DNA of 64,000 nt from Brachymonas wangyanguii (GCF_045055315.1 NZ_CP173677.1:124001-188000), one strand, 5' to 3'. Counted from the stretch's first letter, positions 25,178 to 34,825 are shown. The notes: generated by a model not told the origin, from the sequence alone. Program-made: numbers and translations.

Positions 25178-26182
25178 TCAGACGCCGGCGGCGTGTGCCT
25201 GCTGGTCGGCGTGGTAGCTGGAGCGCACCAGCGCACCCACGGCGGCGTGGCTGAAGCCCATTTCCTTCGCCTTTGCCTCGAACATCTTGAAGGTGTCCGG
25301 GTGCACATAGCGGCGCACCGGCAGGTGGCTGGTGCTCGGCGCCAGGTACTGGCCAATCGTCAGCATGTCGATATCGTGGGCACGCATATCCTGCATCACC
25401 TCGAGGATTTCCTCGTCGGTCTCGCCCAGGCCGACCATCAGACCGCTCTTGGTCGGGATATGCGGGAACATCGCCTTGAACTTCTTCAGCAGGTTCAGGC
25501 TGAACTGGTAGTCGCTGCCCGGGCGCGCCTGCTTGTACAGGCGCGGCACGGTTTCCAGGTTGTGGTTCATCACGTCCGGCGGTGCCGCCTTCAGGATCTC
25601 CAGCGCCTTGTCGTCGCGGCCACGGAAGTCGGGTACCAGCACCTCGATCTGGGTGCTGGGTGCCAGCTCGCGCGTGCGGCTGATGCAGTCCACATAGTGC
25701 TGCGCGCCGCCGTCGCGCAGGTCATCGCGGTCCACGCTGGTGATGACCACGTACTTGAGCTTGAGCGCGGCAATCGTCTTCGCCAGGTTTTCCGGCTCGT
25801 TCACATCCAGTGGATCCGGACGGCCGTGGCCGACATCGCAGAACGGGCAGCGGCGCGTGCACTTGTCGCCCATGATCATGAAGGTGGCGGTGCCGTGGCC
25901 AAAACATTCGCCGATGTTGGGGCAGGAAGCCTCCTCGCACACCGTCACCAGCTTGTTCTGGCGCAGGATGTCCTTGATTTCGTAGAAGCGCGTGCTGGGG
26001 CTGCCAGCCTTGACACGGATCCAGTCGGGCTTGCGCAGGATCTCGTGCTGTTCCACCTTCACCGGAATGCGCGACAGCTTGGCGGCGGCCTTCTGCTTGG
26101 CCAGCGGGTTGTAGGAGGCAACATCCTGGGCTTCACGCACCACGGGGTTGCTGCTGTGGGATTCGGGGGTTTTGGGATTCAT
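25178..26182 (-). CDS. lipA: Lipoyl synthase
   Basis: 334 residues. A radical-SAM enzyme that inserts two sulfurs into octanoyl chains on carrier proteins. Both iron-sulfur clusters are readable: the auxiliary cluster cysteines C82, C87 and C93 (VCEEASCPNIGEC), and the radical-SAM motif C108, C112 and C115 (KCTRRCPFC). The start MNPKTPESHSSNPVVREAQD lies 69 bp downstream of the lipB stop on the same strand. Confidence 0.97.
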   Translation of the reverse strand: MNPKTPESHSSNPVVREAQDVASYNPLAKQKAAAKLSRIPVKVEQHEILRKPDWIRVKAGSPSTRFYEIKDILRQNKLVTVCEEASCPNIGECFGHGTATFMIMGDKCTRRCPFCDVGHGRPDPLDVNEPENLAKTIAALKLKYVVITSVDRDDLRDGGAQHYVDCISRTRELAPSTQIEVLVPDFRGRDDKALEILKAAPPDVMNHNLETVPRLYKQARPGSDYQFSLNLLKKFKAMFPHIPTKSGLMVGLGETDEEILEVMQDMRAHDIDMLTIGQYLAPSTSHLPVRRYVHPDTFKMFEAKAKEMGFSHAAVGALVRSSYHADQQAHAAGV

Positions 26183-26251
26183 GGCAGAAGGCAGACGAAA
26201 AACAGGGGGTGAGCAAGTGTAGCCGCAGGGCAGATGCCGTGCTGGCCGGAA

Positions 26252-26926
26252 TCAGGAGCCCAGACGACGCGCAAGCGCATTGCCCAGGCGGTCGGCGGCC
26301 TCTTGCCAGCTGGTCTGGATGCCGCAATAGGCGAGGTCAATCGTTTGCAGGCCGCTGTAGCCGCAAGGATTGATGCGCTGGTAGGGCTCCAGGTCCATCG
26401 CCACGTTCAGCGCCACGCCGTGGTAGCTGAAATGGCGGCTGACCTTGATGCCCAGCGCGGCGATCTTGCCGAGATTGTGGAACTCCTGCCCCGGCAGGCG
26501 CGGCTCGTTGAGCGCCGCGTGGCTGAAAGGATCGTCCAGCCGCACATAGATGCCGGGCGCGCCAGCGACGCGGTGTCCGGTCACGCCGTAATCGGACAGC
26601 GTGCGCAGCACCGCTTCCTCGATGCGGTAGACCAGCTCTTTCACGAAGTAGCCGGAGCGCTTCAGGTCCAGCAAGGGATAGGCCACGACCTGACCAGGCC
26701 CGTGGTAGGTGACCTGGCCGCCGCGATTGCTTTGCACGACCGGGATATCGCCCGGAATCAGCACATGCTCGGCCTTGCCGGCCAGCCCTTGCGTGAATAC
26801 CGGCGGGTGCTCGCACAGCCAGATCTGGTCAGGCGTATCGGCATCGCGCGCATCGGTGAAAGCGCGCATCTCGTCATAGGCGGTGGCGTAGTCGAGCACG
26901 CCACGCTGCAGGATCTGGATCGCCAT
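26252..26926 (-). CDS. lipB: Octanoyl-[acyl carrier protein] transferase
   Basis: 224 residues. It transfers octanoate from ACP to lipoate-dependent enzymes for LipA to sulfurate. Motifs are RGGQVTYHGPGQVVAYPLLD (20), KIAALGIKVSRHFSYHGVAL (20, with the catalytic lysine) and NPCGYSG carrying the catalytic cysteine. Its ATG abuts the DUF493 stop codon (TAAATG), so the two are coupled. Confidence 0.96.
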   Translation of the reverse strand: MAIQILQRGVLDYATAYDEMRAFTDARDADTPDQIWLCEHPPVFTQGLAGKAEHVLIPGDIPVVQSNRGGQVTYHGPGQVVAYPLLDLKRSGYFVKELVYRIEEAVLRTLSDYGVTGHRVAGAPGIYVRLDDPFSHAALNEPRLPGQEFHNLGKIAALGIKVSRHFSYHGVALNVAMDLEPYQRINPCGYSGLQTIDLAYCGIQTSWQEAADRLGNALARRLGS

Positions 26927-27211
26927 TTACAGCACTACCTTGGAGCGCGGATGGCTGGTCAGCGCACGGTACAAGTCGTCCAGCTGCTGCTGGTTGATGG
27001 CCTGTACCGTGATCGTGATGCCGATATAGCGGCCGGTGCTGCTGGGGCGCAGCTCGCAGCTGCTCTCGTCATAGCCGGGATCAAACTGGCGTGCAATGGC
27101 GTGGATCTCGGCAATGTATTCTTCTGCGTGCTCGCCCATCACCTTGATGGGAAAGGCGCAGGGAAACTCGATCAGGGATTCCCGAGTGGCTTGTTGGGGA
27201 TTGTCGGTCAT
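26927..27211 (-). CDS. DUF493 family protein (YbeD-like)
   Basis: 94 residues from MTDNPQQATRESLIEFPCAF. The small alpha/beta ACT-like DUF493 family is found next to lipB in many proteobacteria; E. coli YbeD is the best-known member and its function is not established. The start at 27211 is preferred over 27310 because it matches the family's length and N-terminus. It is the promoter-proximal gene of the DUF493-lipB-lipA cluster. Confidence 0.88.
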   Translation of the reverse strand: MTDNPQQATRESLIEFPCAFPIKVMGEHAEEYIAEIHAIARQFDPGYDESSCELRPSSTGRYIGITITVQAINQQQLDDLYRALTSHPRSKVVL

Positions 27212-27267
27212 GTCAGTTTTTTCCGTTGGTGCGGGCCGCTGCCCGCAGAACGCCGGGACGGCATCCT

Positions 27268-27282
27268 CATATGCAACATATG
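27268..27282. promoter_or_regulatory. Palindromic site CATATG-CAA-CATATG
   Basis: A 15-bp perfect dyad in the intergenic region between the divergent DUF493 (minus) and atpI (plus) genes, about 57 bp upstream of the DUF493 start. It could be an operator, but no regulator is assigned. The rest of the 281-bp gap holds the atp promoter and nothing else recognised. Confidence 0.3.
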
Positions 27283-27412
27283 GGTGCATTGTGGCGCTTT
27301 TGCAAGCCAATGTCGCCCCTCGTCAGTACACCGGATGGGGTCAAGCTACTACAGCAAAACGCTGCAACTGGCGGAAAACAAAGCAGGTGTTTGTCAAAAA
27401 ATCCGCATCAAC

Positions 27413-27441
27413 TGGTCATATGCCGTGTTGCTGCGTATAAT
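27413..27441 (+). promoter_or_regulatory. Promoter of the ATP synthase operon
   Basis: A perfect -10 TATAAT (27436-27441) has a -35 TGGTCA (27413-27418; 4 of 6 match) at 17 bp. The start near 27448 leaves a leader of about 45 nt to atpI. Confidence 0.65.
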
Positions 27442-27492
27442 GCGCCGGAGTTCGTGTGTGCCCAACTGTGTGTACGGGTAGCGGATTGTAAA

Positions 27493-28005
27493 ATGAAGCA
27501 GTATCCCGTTAACAACGCCACTTACGACGACACGCCAGAGGAAGACGAGATCATTCCCTGGACCGCAGAACAGGCAGAAGCCTGGCGCGCTGCAAACCCA
27601 TCGCCCTCCTTGTGGCAGATGTGGAAGGTGCAGGCATACGCGGGGCTGGCGGTGGTTGTGGCAAGCGGATTGGTGCAAGCGCTGGCAGGCTGGAGTTCAG
27701 CCGTGGTGCTGTCTGCCATCTACGGGGTGCTGGCAGCCCTGCTGCCATCGGCACTGGCCATCGCAGGCATGCTGCGGGGCCGACGCAGGCAGGAACAGGC
27801 CGGTTTGCGGCTGGGAGCGGGCTTCGGCTTTGCCTCGGTGCTGGCCTGGGAAGGTGTGAAGGTCATGCTGACCATCGTGCTGCTGGCGCTGGCGCCGCTG
27901 CTGATGAGGGAGCACATGAACTGGCTGGCAATGCTGGCAGGATTTGTAGTGACGCTGAAGGCTTACTGGCTCGCGTGGATGCGCACCAGAAGCGTGGCCC
28001 ACTGA
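27493..28005 (+). CDS. atpI: ATP synthase protein I
   Basis: 170 residues. An acidic, disordered N-terminal 40 residues are followed by four membrane segments and an Arg-rich loop (GRRRQEQAG). AtpI assists assembly of the c-ring and is the first gene of proteobacterial atp operons. Its sequence is weakly conserved. The ATG at 27493 is preferred because the long upstream frame crosses the promoter. Confidence 0.85.
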   Translation: MKQYPVNNATYDDTPEEDEIIPWTAEQAEAWRAANPSPSLWQMWKVQAYAGLAVVVASGLVQALAGWSSAVVLSAIYGVLAALLPSALAIAGMLRGRRRQEQAGLRLGAGFGFASVLAWEGVKVMLTIVLLALAPLLMREHMNWLAMLAGFVVTLKAYWLAWMRTRSVAH

Positions 28006-28032
28006 AGAATTTTGTTTTTGGGATTGATCGAT

Positions 28033-28926
28033 ATGGCTGGAAATGTAGAACAAGCGGCGAACCACGGCCCCACGGCAAGTGAGTACATCGTCCATCACCT
28101 GCAGCACATGCAGTACAACTTCAACCTCGAGGCGGTCAAGCAGACCAAGATCGTGGATTTCAGCCTGTTCAACGCAGACTCCCTGATCTGGTCGATCCTG
28201 ATGGGTGTGCTGGGCTGCTGGCTGCTGTGGCTGGGTGCCCGCAAGGCGACTTCCGGCGTTCCGGGCCGTTTCCAGGCTGCCGTCGAAGTGATGGCCGAAA
28301 TGGTCGAAAACCAGGCCAAGGGCGTGATCCACAACGCCAAGAGCCGCAAGCTGATTTCCCCACTGGCCCTGACCGTTTTCGTCTGGATCTTCCTGATGAA
28401 CGCGCTGGACCTGCTGCCGGTTGATCTGGTGCCCGAAATGTGGGCGCGCAGCTACGCAGCTGCCGGCAATGACCCGCACCACGCCTACATGCGTATCGTT
28501 CCCACGGCTGACCTGTCCACCACGCTGGGTCTGTCGGTTGGCGTTCTGCTGGTCTGCCTGTTCTACAACATCAAGATCAAGGGTCTGGGTGGCTGGGCGC
28601 ACGAACTGGTCGCCGCCCCCTTCGGCAACCACCCGCTGCTGTACCCGATCAACTTCCTGATGCAGGTCATCGAATACGTTGCCAAGACCGTCTCTCACGG
28701 CATGCGACTGTTTGGTAACATGTTTGCAGGCGAGCTGGTGTTCATGCTGATTGCCCTGATGGGTGGTGCATGGGCGCTGAGCGGCACGGGCATCGGTCTG
28801 GCCATCGGTCATATCATTGCAGGTTCGGTGTGGGCCATCTTCCACATCCTGATCATTACGCTGCAGGCATTCATCTTCATGATGCTGACGCTGATCTATA
28901 CCGGTCAGGCGCACGAAGCACACTGA
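28033..28926 (+). CDS. atpB: ATP synthase F0 subunit a
   Basis: 297 residues. The proton-channel subunit; the essential arginine lies in SHGMRLFGNMFAGE. About five to six membrane segments. The ATG at 28033 (MAGNVEQAAN) is preferred over an upstream TTG at 28012. No strong ribosome site is visible before it. Confidence 0.96.
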   Translation: MAGNVEQAANHGPTASEYIVHHLQHMQYNFNLEAVKQTKIVDFSLFNADSLIWSILMGVLGCWLLWLGARKATSGVPGRFQAAVEVMAEMVENQAKGVIHNAKSRKLISPLALTVFVWIFLMNALDLLPVDLVPEMWARSYAAAGNDPHHAYMRIVPTADLSTTLGLSVGVLLVCLFYNIKIKGLGGWAHELVAAPFGNHPLLYPINFLMQVIEYVAKTVSHGMRLFGNMFAGELVFMLIALMGGAWALSGTGIGLAIGHIIAGSVWAIFHILIITLQAFIFMMLTLIYTGQAHEAH

Positions 28927-28980
28927 TCGCAATTTCAACTGGTTTTCTTTTACTTTTCCACCAACCTTTAGGAGCTTTTC

Positions 28981-29226
28981 ATGGAAAACATTCTCGGCCT
29001 CGTTGCACTGGCTTGTGGTCTGATCGTCGGTCTGGGTGCTGTTGGCGCCTCTATCGGCATTGCATTGATGGGCGGCAAGTTCCTCGAATCTTCCGCACGC
29101 CAGCCTGAGCTGATCAACGAACTGCAGACCAAGATGTTCATTCTGGCTGGTCTGATCGACGCGGCTTTCCTGATTGGTGTTGCTATCGCCCTGCTGTTCG
29201 CATTCGCCAACCCCTTCGCCATCTAA
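28981..29226 (+). CDS. atpE: ATP synthase F0 subunit c
   Basis: 81 residues, two hydrophobic helices. The conserved RQP loop (SSARQPEL) faces F1. The proton-binding carboxylate is D60 in AGLIDAAFLIG, indicating H+ rather than clear Na+ ligands. An AGGAG ribosome site lies 5 to 6 bases upstream, consistent with high translation of the c-ring subunit. Confidence 0.98.
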   Translation: MENILGLVALACGLIVGLGAVGASIGIALMGGKFLESSARQPELINELQTKMFILAGLIDAAFLIGVAIALLFAFANPFAI

Positions 29227-29259
29227 TTCTGTTACCTTTCATGACCGAAAGGGGGTAAC

Positions 29260-29730
29260 ATGAATATCAATGCAACATTGGTCCTGCAGGCCATTGTCTT
29301 TGCGATCCTGGTGTGGTTCACGATGAAGTTCGTGTGGCCCCCGATCACGAAGGCGCTGGACGAGCGGGCGCAAAAGATTGCCGACGGACTGGCTGCGGCT
29401 GACAAGGCCAAGGCTGATCTGGCGGACATGAACAAGAAGGTCGAAGCGGAGCTGTCCACCTCTCGCAATGAGGCGGCTGCCCGCATGGCCGATGCCGATC
29501 GTCGTGCACAGACCATGGTGGAAGAAGCCAAGGCCCGTGCCACCGAAGAAGGCAACAAGATCATTGCAGCCGCACAGGCAGAAGCCCAGCAGCAGGTTGT
29601 TCGCGCACGCGAAGAACTGCGCGAACAGGTCGCTGCCCTGGCCGTCAAGGGCGCCGAGCAGATCCTCCGCAAGGAAGTGAACGCTGGCGTGCACGCTGAA
29701 CTGCTCAACCGCCTCAAGGCTGAGCTCTGA
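29260..29730 (+). CDS. atpF: ATP synthase F0 subunit b
   Basis: 156 residues. One N-terminal membrane helix (NATLVLQAIVFAILVWFTMK, 20) and a long charged alpha-helical stalk rich in Ala, Glu and Lys that dimerises and binds delta. The stop is 12 bases before atpH. Confidence 0.97.
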   Translation: MNINATLVLQAIVFAILVWFTMKFVWPPITKALDERAQKIADGLAAADKAKADLADMNKKVEAELSTSRNEAAARMADADRRAQTMVEEAKARATEEGNKIIAAAQAEAQQQVVRAREELREQVAALAVKGAEQILRKEVNAGVHAELLNRLKAEL

Positions 29731-29742
29731 TAAAGGAAGAAC

Positions 29743-30273
29743 ATGGCTGAACTTGCAACCATTGCTCGTCCTTATGCTCAGGCCTTGTTCGACGCAAGTG
29801 CCGGCAAGCTGGATGAGACTGCCCAGTGGGTGGGCCAGCTTGCTGCGGTAGCCGGCAATGCCGAGCTGCTGCAGGTGGCCGACAGCCCCAAAGTGCAAGG
29901 CTCGCAGCTGTTCGAGCTGATTGCAGGTTTGCTGCCGGCAGCCTTGCCTGAGGCAGGCAAGAACTTCCTGCGCCTGGTAGTGGACAATGGCCGCCTGGCG
30001 GCCTTGCCCGAAATCGCCAGCCAGTTCGAGTCGCTGAAAAATGCTGCCACTGGGGCGGCAGATGCCGTGATCTACAGTGCTTTCCCGATGGAAGGCGCCG
30101 AGCTCGCAGATCTGATGGCACTGCTGGAAAAGCGCTTTGGCACCAGGCTCCAGCCGACCGTGGTCGTTGACCAGGAGCTGATTGGCGGCGTGCGCGTTGT
30201 CGTGGGTGACGAAGTGCTCGACACCTCCGTCAAGGCCCGTATTGAACAAATGAAACAGGCGCTGACTGCGTAA
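29743..30273 (+). CDS. atpH: ATP synthase F1 subunit delta
   Basis: 176 residues; starts MAELATIARPYAQALFDASA and ends in DTSVKARIEQMKQALTA, both typical. It joins the peripheral stalk (b2) to the alpha3beta3 head. Confidence 0.96.
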   Translation: MAELATIARPYAQALFDASAGKLDETAQWVGQLAAVAGNAELLQVADSPKVQGSQLFELIAGLLPAALPEAGKNFLRLVVDNGRLAALPEIASQFESLKNAATGAADAVIYSAFPMEGAELADLMALLEKRFGTRLQPTVVVDQELIGGVRVVVGDEVLDTSVKARIEQMKQALTA

Positions 30274-30314
30274 GCGGGCCGGGTCTGAGGCAATTAAGGA
30301 AGAAGGAAAGAGTC

Positions 30315-31874
30315 ATGCAACTCAATCCCGCAGAGATTTCTGAACAAATCAAAAGCCGCATCCAGGGTCTGGTAGGCACTGCCAACATCCGCAACGAAGG
30401 TACTGTTATCTCCGTTGCTGACGGCATTTGCCGCGTGTATGGCCTGTCCGATGCGATGCAGGGCGAAATGCTGGAGTTCCCGGCAGCCGCCGATGGCACC
30501 CCGACTTTCGGTCTGGCGCTCAACCTCGAGCGTGACTCCGTTGGTGCGGTGATTCTGGGTGCCTACGAGCACATCTCCGAAGGCGATACCGTGAAGTGCA
30601 CGGGCCGCATTCTGGAAGTGCCGGTGGGTCCCGAGCTGATTGGCCGTGTGGTCAACGCGCTGGGCGAGCCGATTGACGGCAAGGGCCCGATCAACGCCAA
30701 GATGACGGACGTGATCGAGAAAGTGGCTCCGGGCGTGATCGCACGTAAATCCGTGGACCAGCCGGTGCAGACCGGCCTGAAGTCGATCGACTCCATGGTG
30801 CCGATCGGCCGTGGCCAGCGTGAGCTGATCATTGGTGACCGTCAGACCGGCAAGACTGCCGTGGCCATTGACGCGATCATCAACCAGAAGGGTCAGGACA
30901 TGACCTGCGTGTACGTGGCCATCGGTCAGAAGGCTTCGTCCATCAAGAACGTGGTGCGCGCACTGGAGCGTGCCGGTGCCATGGACTACACCATCGTGGT
31001 CGCTGCTTCCGCTTCCGAATCTGCAGCCATGCAGTACGTGAGCGCCTACGCAGGCTGCACCATGGGCGAATACTTCCGCGACCGCGGCCAGGACGCCCTG
31101 ATCATTTATGACGACCTGTCCAAGCAGGCCGTGGCCTACCGCCAGGTATCGCTGCTGCTGCGTCGTCCGCCGGGTCGTGAAGCCTACCCGGGTGACGTGT
31201 TCTACCTGCACAGCCGTCTGCTGGAGCGCGCAGCCCGCGTGAACGCCGACTACGTGGCAGAGTTCACCAAGGGTGAAGTGACTGGCAAGACCGGCTCCCT
31301 GACGGCACTGCCGATCATCGAGACGCAAGCTGGTGACGTGTCCGCATTCGTTCCGACCAACGTGATTTCCATTACCGACGGTCAGATCTTCCTGGAAACC
31401 AGCCTGTTCAACGCCGGTATCCGTCCCGCCATTAACGCCGGTATCTCCGTGTCCCGCGTGGGTGGTTCTGCACAGACCAAGCTGATCAAGGGCCTGTCCG
31501 GTGGTATCCGTACCGACCTGGCGCAGTACCGTGAACTGGCTGCGTTCGCACAGTTCGCCTCTGACCTGGACGAAGCAACCCGCAAGCAGCTGGACCGCGG
31601 TGCCCGCGTGACCGAACTGCTGAAGCAGACCCAGTACAGCCCGCTGTCGGTGGGCCTGATGGGTGCCACGCTGTTCGCAGTGAACAAGGGTTACCTGGAC
31701 GACATCGATGTCAAGAAGGTTCTGGCATTTGAATCTGGTTTGCACGCACACCTGAAGGACAAGAACGCAGCCCTGCTGCAGCGTCTGGAAGAGAACAAGG
31801 CTTTCGACAAGGAAGGCAAGGACGAGGCCGAGCTGGCCGACGCCATCGCTGCCTTCAAGAAGTCCTTCGCGTGA
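30315..31874 (+). CDS. atpA: ATP synthase F1 subunit alpha
   Basis: 519 residues. Walker A GDRQTGKT, and the family signature PAINAGISVSRVGGSAQT, are present. Non-catalytic nucleotide-binding subunit. An AAGGAAAG ribosome site precedes the ATG. Confidence 0.99.
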   Translation: MQLNPAEISEQIKSRIQGLVGTANIRNEGTVISVADGICRVYGLSDAMQGEMLEFPAAADGTPTFGLALNLERDSVGAVILGAYEHISEGDTVKCTGRILEVPVGPELIGRVVNALGEPIDGKGPINAKMTDVIEKVAPGVIARKSVDQPVQTGLKSIDSMVPIGRGQRELIIGDRQTGKTAVAIDAIINQKGQDMTCVYVAIGQKASSIKNVVRALERAGAMDYTIVVAASASESAAMQYVSAYAGCTMGEYFRDRGQDALIIYDDLSKQAVAYRQVSLLLRRPPGREAYPGDVFYLHSRLLERAARVNADYVAEFTKGEVTGKTGSLTALPIIETQAGDVSAFVPTNVISITDGQIFLETSLFNAGIRPAINAGISVSRVGGSAQTKLIKGLSGGIRTDLAQYRELAAFAQFASDLDEATRKQLDRGARVTELLKQTQYSPLSVGLMGATLFAVNKGYLDDIDVKKVLAFESGLHAHLKDKNAALLQRLEENKAFDKEGKDEAELADAIAAFKKSFA

Positions 31875-31889
31875 TCACGGGAGAGCAAC

Positions 31890-32771
31890 GTGGCAGCTGG
31901 TAAGGAAATTCGCGGCAAGATCGCCTCGGTAGAAAATACCAAGAAGATCACCAAGGCCATGGAAATGGTGGCCGCATCCAAGATGCGCAAGGCGCAGGAT
32001 CGCATGCACGCGGCTCGTCCGTACAGCGAAAAAGTCCGGGACATTGCTGCCAACCTTGGTGCTGCTAACCCGGAATACGTTCACCCCTTCATGGTCAAGA
32101 ACGACGATGCCAAGGCCGTAGGCCTGATCGTCGTGACGACCGACAAGGGTCTGTGCGGTGGCATGAACACCAACGTGCTGCGCAGCGTGACCAACAAGAT
32201 CCGTGAAAATCAGGACGCTCGCGTCGAGACGCGTGCCGTGGCCATTGGCAACAAGGGCTTCAGCTTCCTGAACCGCATGGGTGCCAAGGTCGTGGCCAAC
32301 AGCATCCAGCTCGGCGATACGCCGCAGCTGGACAAGCTGATCGGCCCGGTCAAGGTGCTGCTCGATGCCTATGCCAATGGTGAACTGAGCGCCGTGTACA
32401 TCGGCTACACCCGCTTCATCAACACCATGCGCCAGGAGCCTGTGCTGGAACAGCTGCTGCCCCTGTCGCAGAGCAAGATGGCAGAAGAGACGATGGCCAG
32501 TGGCAAGTCCCAGCACTGGGACTACATCTACGAGCCCGATGCACAGTCCGTGATCGACGATCTGCTGGTCCGCTATGTGGAAGCGCTGGTGCTGCAGTCC
32601 GTAGCCGAAAACATGGCGTCCGAGCAATCGGCGCGCATGGTGGCCATGAAGGCCGCTACCGACAACGCAGGCAATGTGATTCACGAGCTGAAGCTGGTCT
32701 ACAACAAGACCCGCCAGGCTGCGATTACGACAGAACTGTCCGAGATCGTGGCTGGTGCCGCAGCGGTGTAA
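31890..32771 (+). CDS. atpG: ATP synthase F1 subunit gamma
   Basis: 293 residues, GTG start at 31890 (MAAGKEIRGKIASVENTKKI, 20). The N- and C-terminal helices form the rotating central shaft; the end MVAMKAATDNAGNVIHELKL (20) and ITTELSEIVAGAAAV is typical. Ribosome site GGGAGAG upstream. Confidence 0.98.
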   Translation: MAAGKEIRGKIASVENTKKITKAMEMVAASKMRKAQDRMHAARPYSEKVRDIAANLGAANPEYVHPFMVKNDDAKAVGLIVVTTDKGLCGGMNTNVLRSVTNKIRENQDARVETRAVAIGNKGFSFLNRMGAKVVANSIQLGDTPQLDKLIGPVKVLLDAYANGELSAVYIGYTRFINTMRQEPVLEQLLPLSQSKMAEETMASGKSQHWDYIYEPDAQSVIDDLLVRYVEALVLQSVAENMASEQSARMVAMKAATDNAGNVIHELKLVYNKTRQAAITTELSEIVAGAAAV

Positions 32772-32795
32772 CCCTAGAAATTATTGGAGCAAAAA

Positions 32796-34217
32796 ATGGC
32801 TCAAGAAAATCAAGTACAAGGCAAGATCGTGCAGTGTATCGGCGCCGTCGTTGACGTCGAATTCCCGCGCGACAAGATGCCGAAGGTCTATGACGCCCTG
32901 AAGATGGAAGGCTCTGCCCTGACCCTGGAAGTGCAACAGCAGCTGGGTGACGGCGTGGTGCGTACCATTGCCCTGGGTTCTTCCGACGGCCTGCGTCGCG
33001 GCATGGAGGTGTATAACACCAATGCCCCGATCACCGTGCCGGTGGGTCCCGCTACCCTGGGCCGCATCATGGACGTGCTGGGTCAGCCGATCGACGAGCG
33101 CGGTCCCGTGGACCAGACGCAAACCGCTTCCATCCACCGCAAGGCTCCCGAGTACGACGAGCTGAGCCCCTCGCAGGAACTGCTGGAAACCGGCATCAAG
33201 GTGATTGACCTGGTGTGTCCGTTTGCCAAGGGCGGCAAGGTGGGTCTGTTCGGTGGTGCCGGTGTTGGCAAGACCGTGAACATGATGGAGCTGATCAACA
33301 ACATCGCCAAGGCACACAGCGGTCTGTCCGTGTTTGCCGGCGTGGGTGAGCGTACCCGTGAAGGTAACGACTTCTACCACGAGATGGCTGATTCCGGCGT
33401 CGTGAACCTGGAGAACCTGGGTGAGTCCAAGGTAGCCATGGTGTACGGCCAGATGAACGAGCCGCCGGGCAACCGTCTGCGCGTGGCCCTGACCGGCCTG
33501 ACCATGGCCGAGTCCTTCCGTGACGAAGGCCGTGACGTGCTGTTCTTCGTGGACAACATCTACCGCTACACGCTGGCCGGTACCGAAGTGTCCGCACTGC
33601 TGGGCCGTATGCCTTCCGCCGTGGGCTACCAGCCGACGCTGGCCGAGGAAATGGGCCGCCTGCAAGAGCGTATTACCTCGACCAAGGTGGGTTCCATTAC
33701 CTCCATCCAGGCCGTGTACGTTCCGGCGGACGACTTGACCGACCCGTCTCCTGCCACGACTTTCGCCCACCTGGACTCCACCGTGGTGCTGAGCCGTGAC
33801 ATTGCTGCCCTGGGTATCTACCCGGCGGTTGACCCGCTGGACTCCACCAGCCGTCAGCTGGACCCGATGGTCGTCGGCGAAGAGCACTACAAGGTAGCCC
33901 GTGCCGTGCAGGGTACCCTGCAGCGCTACAAGGAACTGCGTGACATTATCGCGATTCTGGGTATGGACGAACTGGCTCCGGAAGACAAGCTGAGCGTGGC
34001 TCGTGCGCGCAAGATCCAGCGTTTCCTGTCCCAGCCATTTCACGTGGCCGAAGTGTTCACGGGTTCTCCGGGCAAGTACGTGCCGCTGTCCGAAACCATC
34101 CGTGGTTTCAAGATGATCGTGGACGGCGAATGCGACCACATGCCGGAGCAGGCCTTCTACATGGTCGGTACCATCGACGAAGCCATCGAAAAAGCCAAGA
34201 AGCTGGCCGCTGGTTGA
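32796..34217 (+). CDS. atpD: ATP synthase F1 subunit beta
   Basis: 473 residues, the catalytic subunit. Walker A GGAGVGKTV, catalytic GERTREGND and Walker B LFFVDNIYR are visible. The ATG at 32796 is chosen because the GGAG at 32786 lies about 6 bases upstream; a TTG-initiated frame from 32784 would start inside the ribosome site. Confidence 0.99.
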   Translation: MAQENQVQGKIVQCIGAVVDVEFPRDKMPKVYDALKMEGSALTLEVQQQLGDGVVRTIALGSSDGLRRGMEVYNTNAPITVPVGPATLGRIMDVLGQPIDERGPVDQTQTASIHRKAPEYDELSPSQELLETGIKVIDLVCPFAKGGKVGLFGGAGVGKTVNMMELINNIAKAHSGLSVFAGVGERTREGNDFYHEMADSGVVNLENLGESKVAMVYGQMNEPPGNRLRVALTGLTMAESFRDEGRDVLFFVDNIYRYTLAGTEVSALLGRMPSAVGYQPTLAEEMGRLQERITSTKVGSITSIQAVYVPADDLTDPSPATTFAHLDSTVVLSRDIAALGIYPAVDPLDSTSRQLDPMVVGEEHYKVARAVQGTLQRYKELRDIIAILGMDELAPEDKLSVARARKIQRFLSQPFHVAEVFTGSPGKYVPLSETIRGFKMIVDGECDHMPEQAFYMVGTIDEAIEKAKKLAAG

Positions 34218-34230
34218 TAAGGGGTAGCGT

Positions 34231-34647
34231 ATGAACACCCTGCAAGTGAATGTGGTCAGCGCGGAAGAGTCTATCTATTCCGGTCGCGCACGCTTCGTGG
34301 CCCTGCCGGGTGAGAGCGGTGAGCTGGGGATTTATCCCCGTCACACGCCGCTGATCACCCGCATCAAGCCCGGCACCGTGCGCATCCAGGACGAGAAAGG
34401 CGAAGAGCTGCTGATCTTCGTGGCGGGTGGCATCCTCGAAGTGCAACCCAACGTGGTCACCGTTCTGTCCGACACCGCTATCCGCGGCAAGGACCTGGAC
34501 GAGAGCAAGGCTCTTGCGGCCAAGAAGGAAGCTGAAGAAGCCCTGAAGAGCGCCAAGACCGAGTTCGACGTGGCCCTGGCTCAGTCCGAGTTGGCCATCA
34601 TGGCGGCTCAGCTGGCTGCGCTGCGCAAGTATCGCGAAAAGCGCTGA
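34231..34647 (+). CDS. atpC: ATP synthase F1 subunit epsilon
   Basis: 138 residues: N-terminal beta-barrel (ELGIYPRHTPLITRIKPGTV, 20) and a C-terminal two-helix region rich in Ala and Lys that can inhibit ATP hydrolysis. Last gene of the operon, followed by a terminator. Confidence 0.97.
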   Translation: MNTLQVNVVSAEESIYSGRARFVALPGESGELGIYPRHTPLITRIKPGTVRIQDEKGEELLIFVAGGILEVQPNVVTVLSDTAIRGKDLDESKALAAKKEAEEALKSAKTEFDVALAQSELAIMAAQLAALRKYREKR

Positions 34648-34686
34648 TGCGACAGCACCACCACTCTGGGTGACCGGAGTGAGAAG

Positions 34687-34720
34687 AAATCCCCTGACAG
34701 GCAACTGCAGGGGATTTTTT
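34687..34720 (+). terminator. Intrinsic terminator after the atp operon
   Basis: A perfect 10-bp stem (34687-34696 with 34708-34717), 11-base loop, and six T residues at 34715-34720. Confidence 0.9.
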
Positions 34721-34799
34721 CATGGGCACATCAGACAGCTGCTCGCCTTGATTTTCATGTGCAGGACAACAGTCGACGGGTTAGGACGAACATAGGCAT

Positions 34800-34825
34800 G
34801 AATAAAGCCGTGCAGTGGCACGGCT
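34800..34825 (-). terminator. Terminator of the lemA-TPM operon
   Basis: An 8-bp stem (34806-34813 with 34818-34825, loop AGTG on the plus strand) lies just past the TPM gene on the minus strand and is followed there by TTTATTC. Confidence 0.6.
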
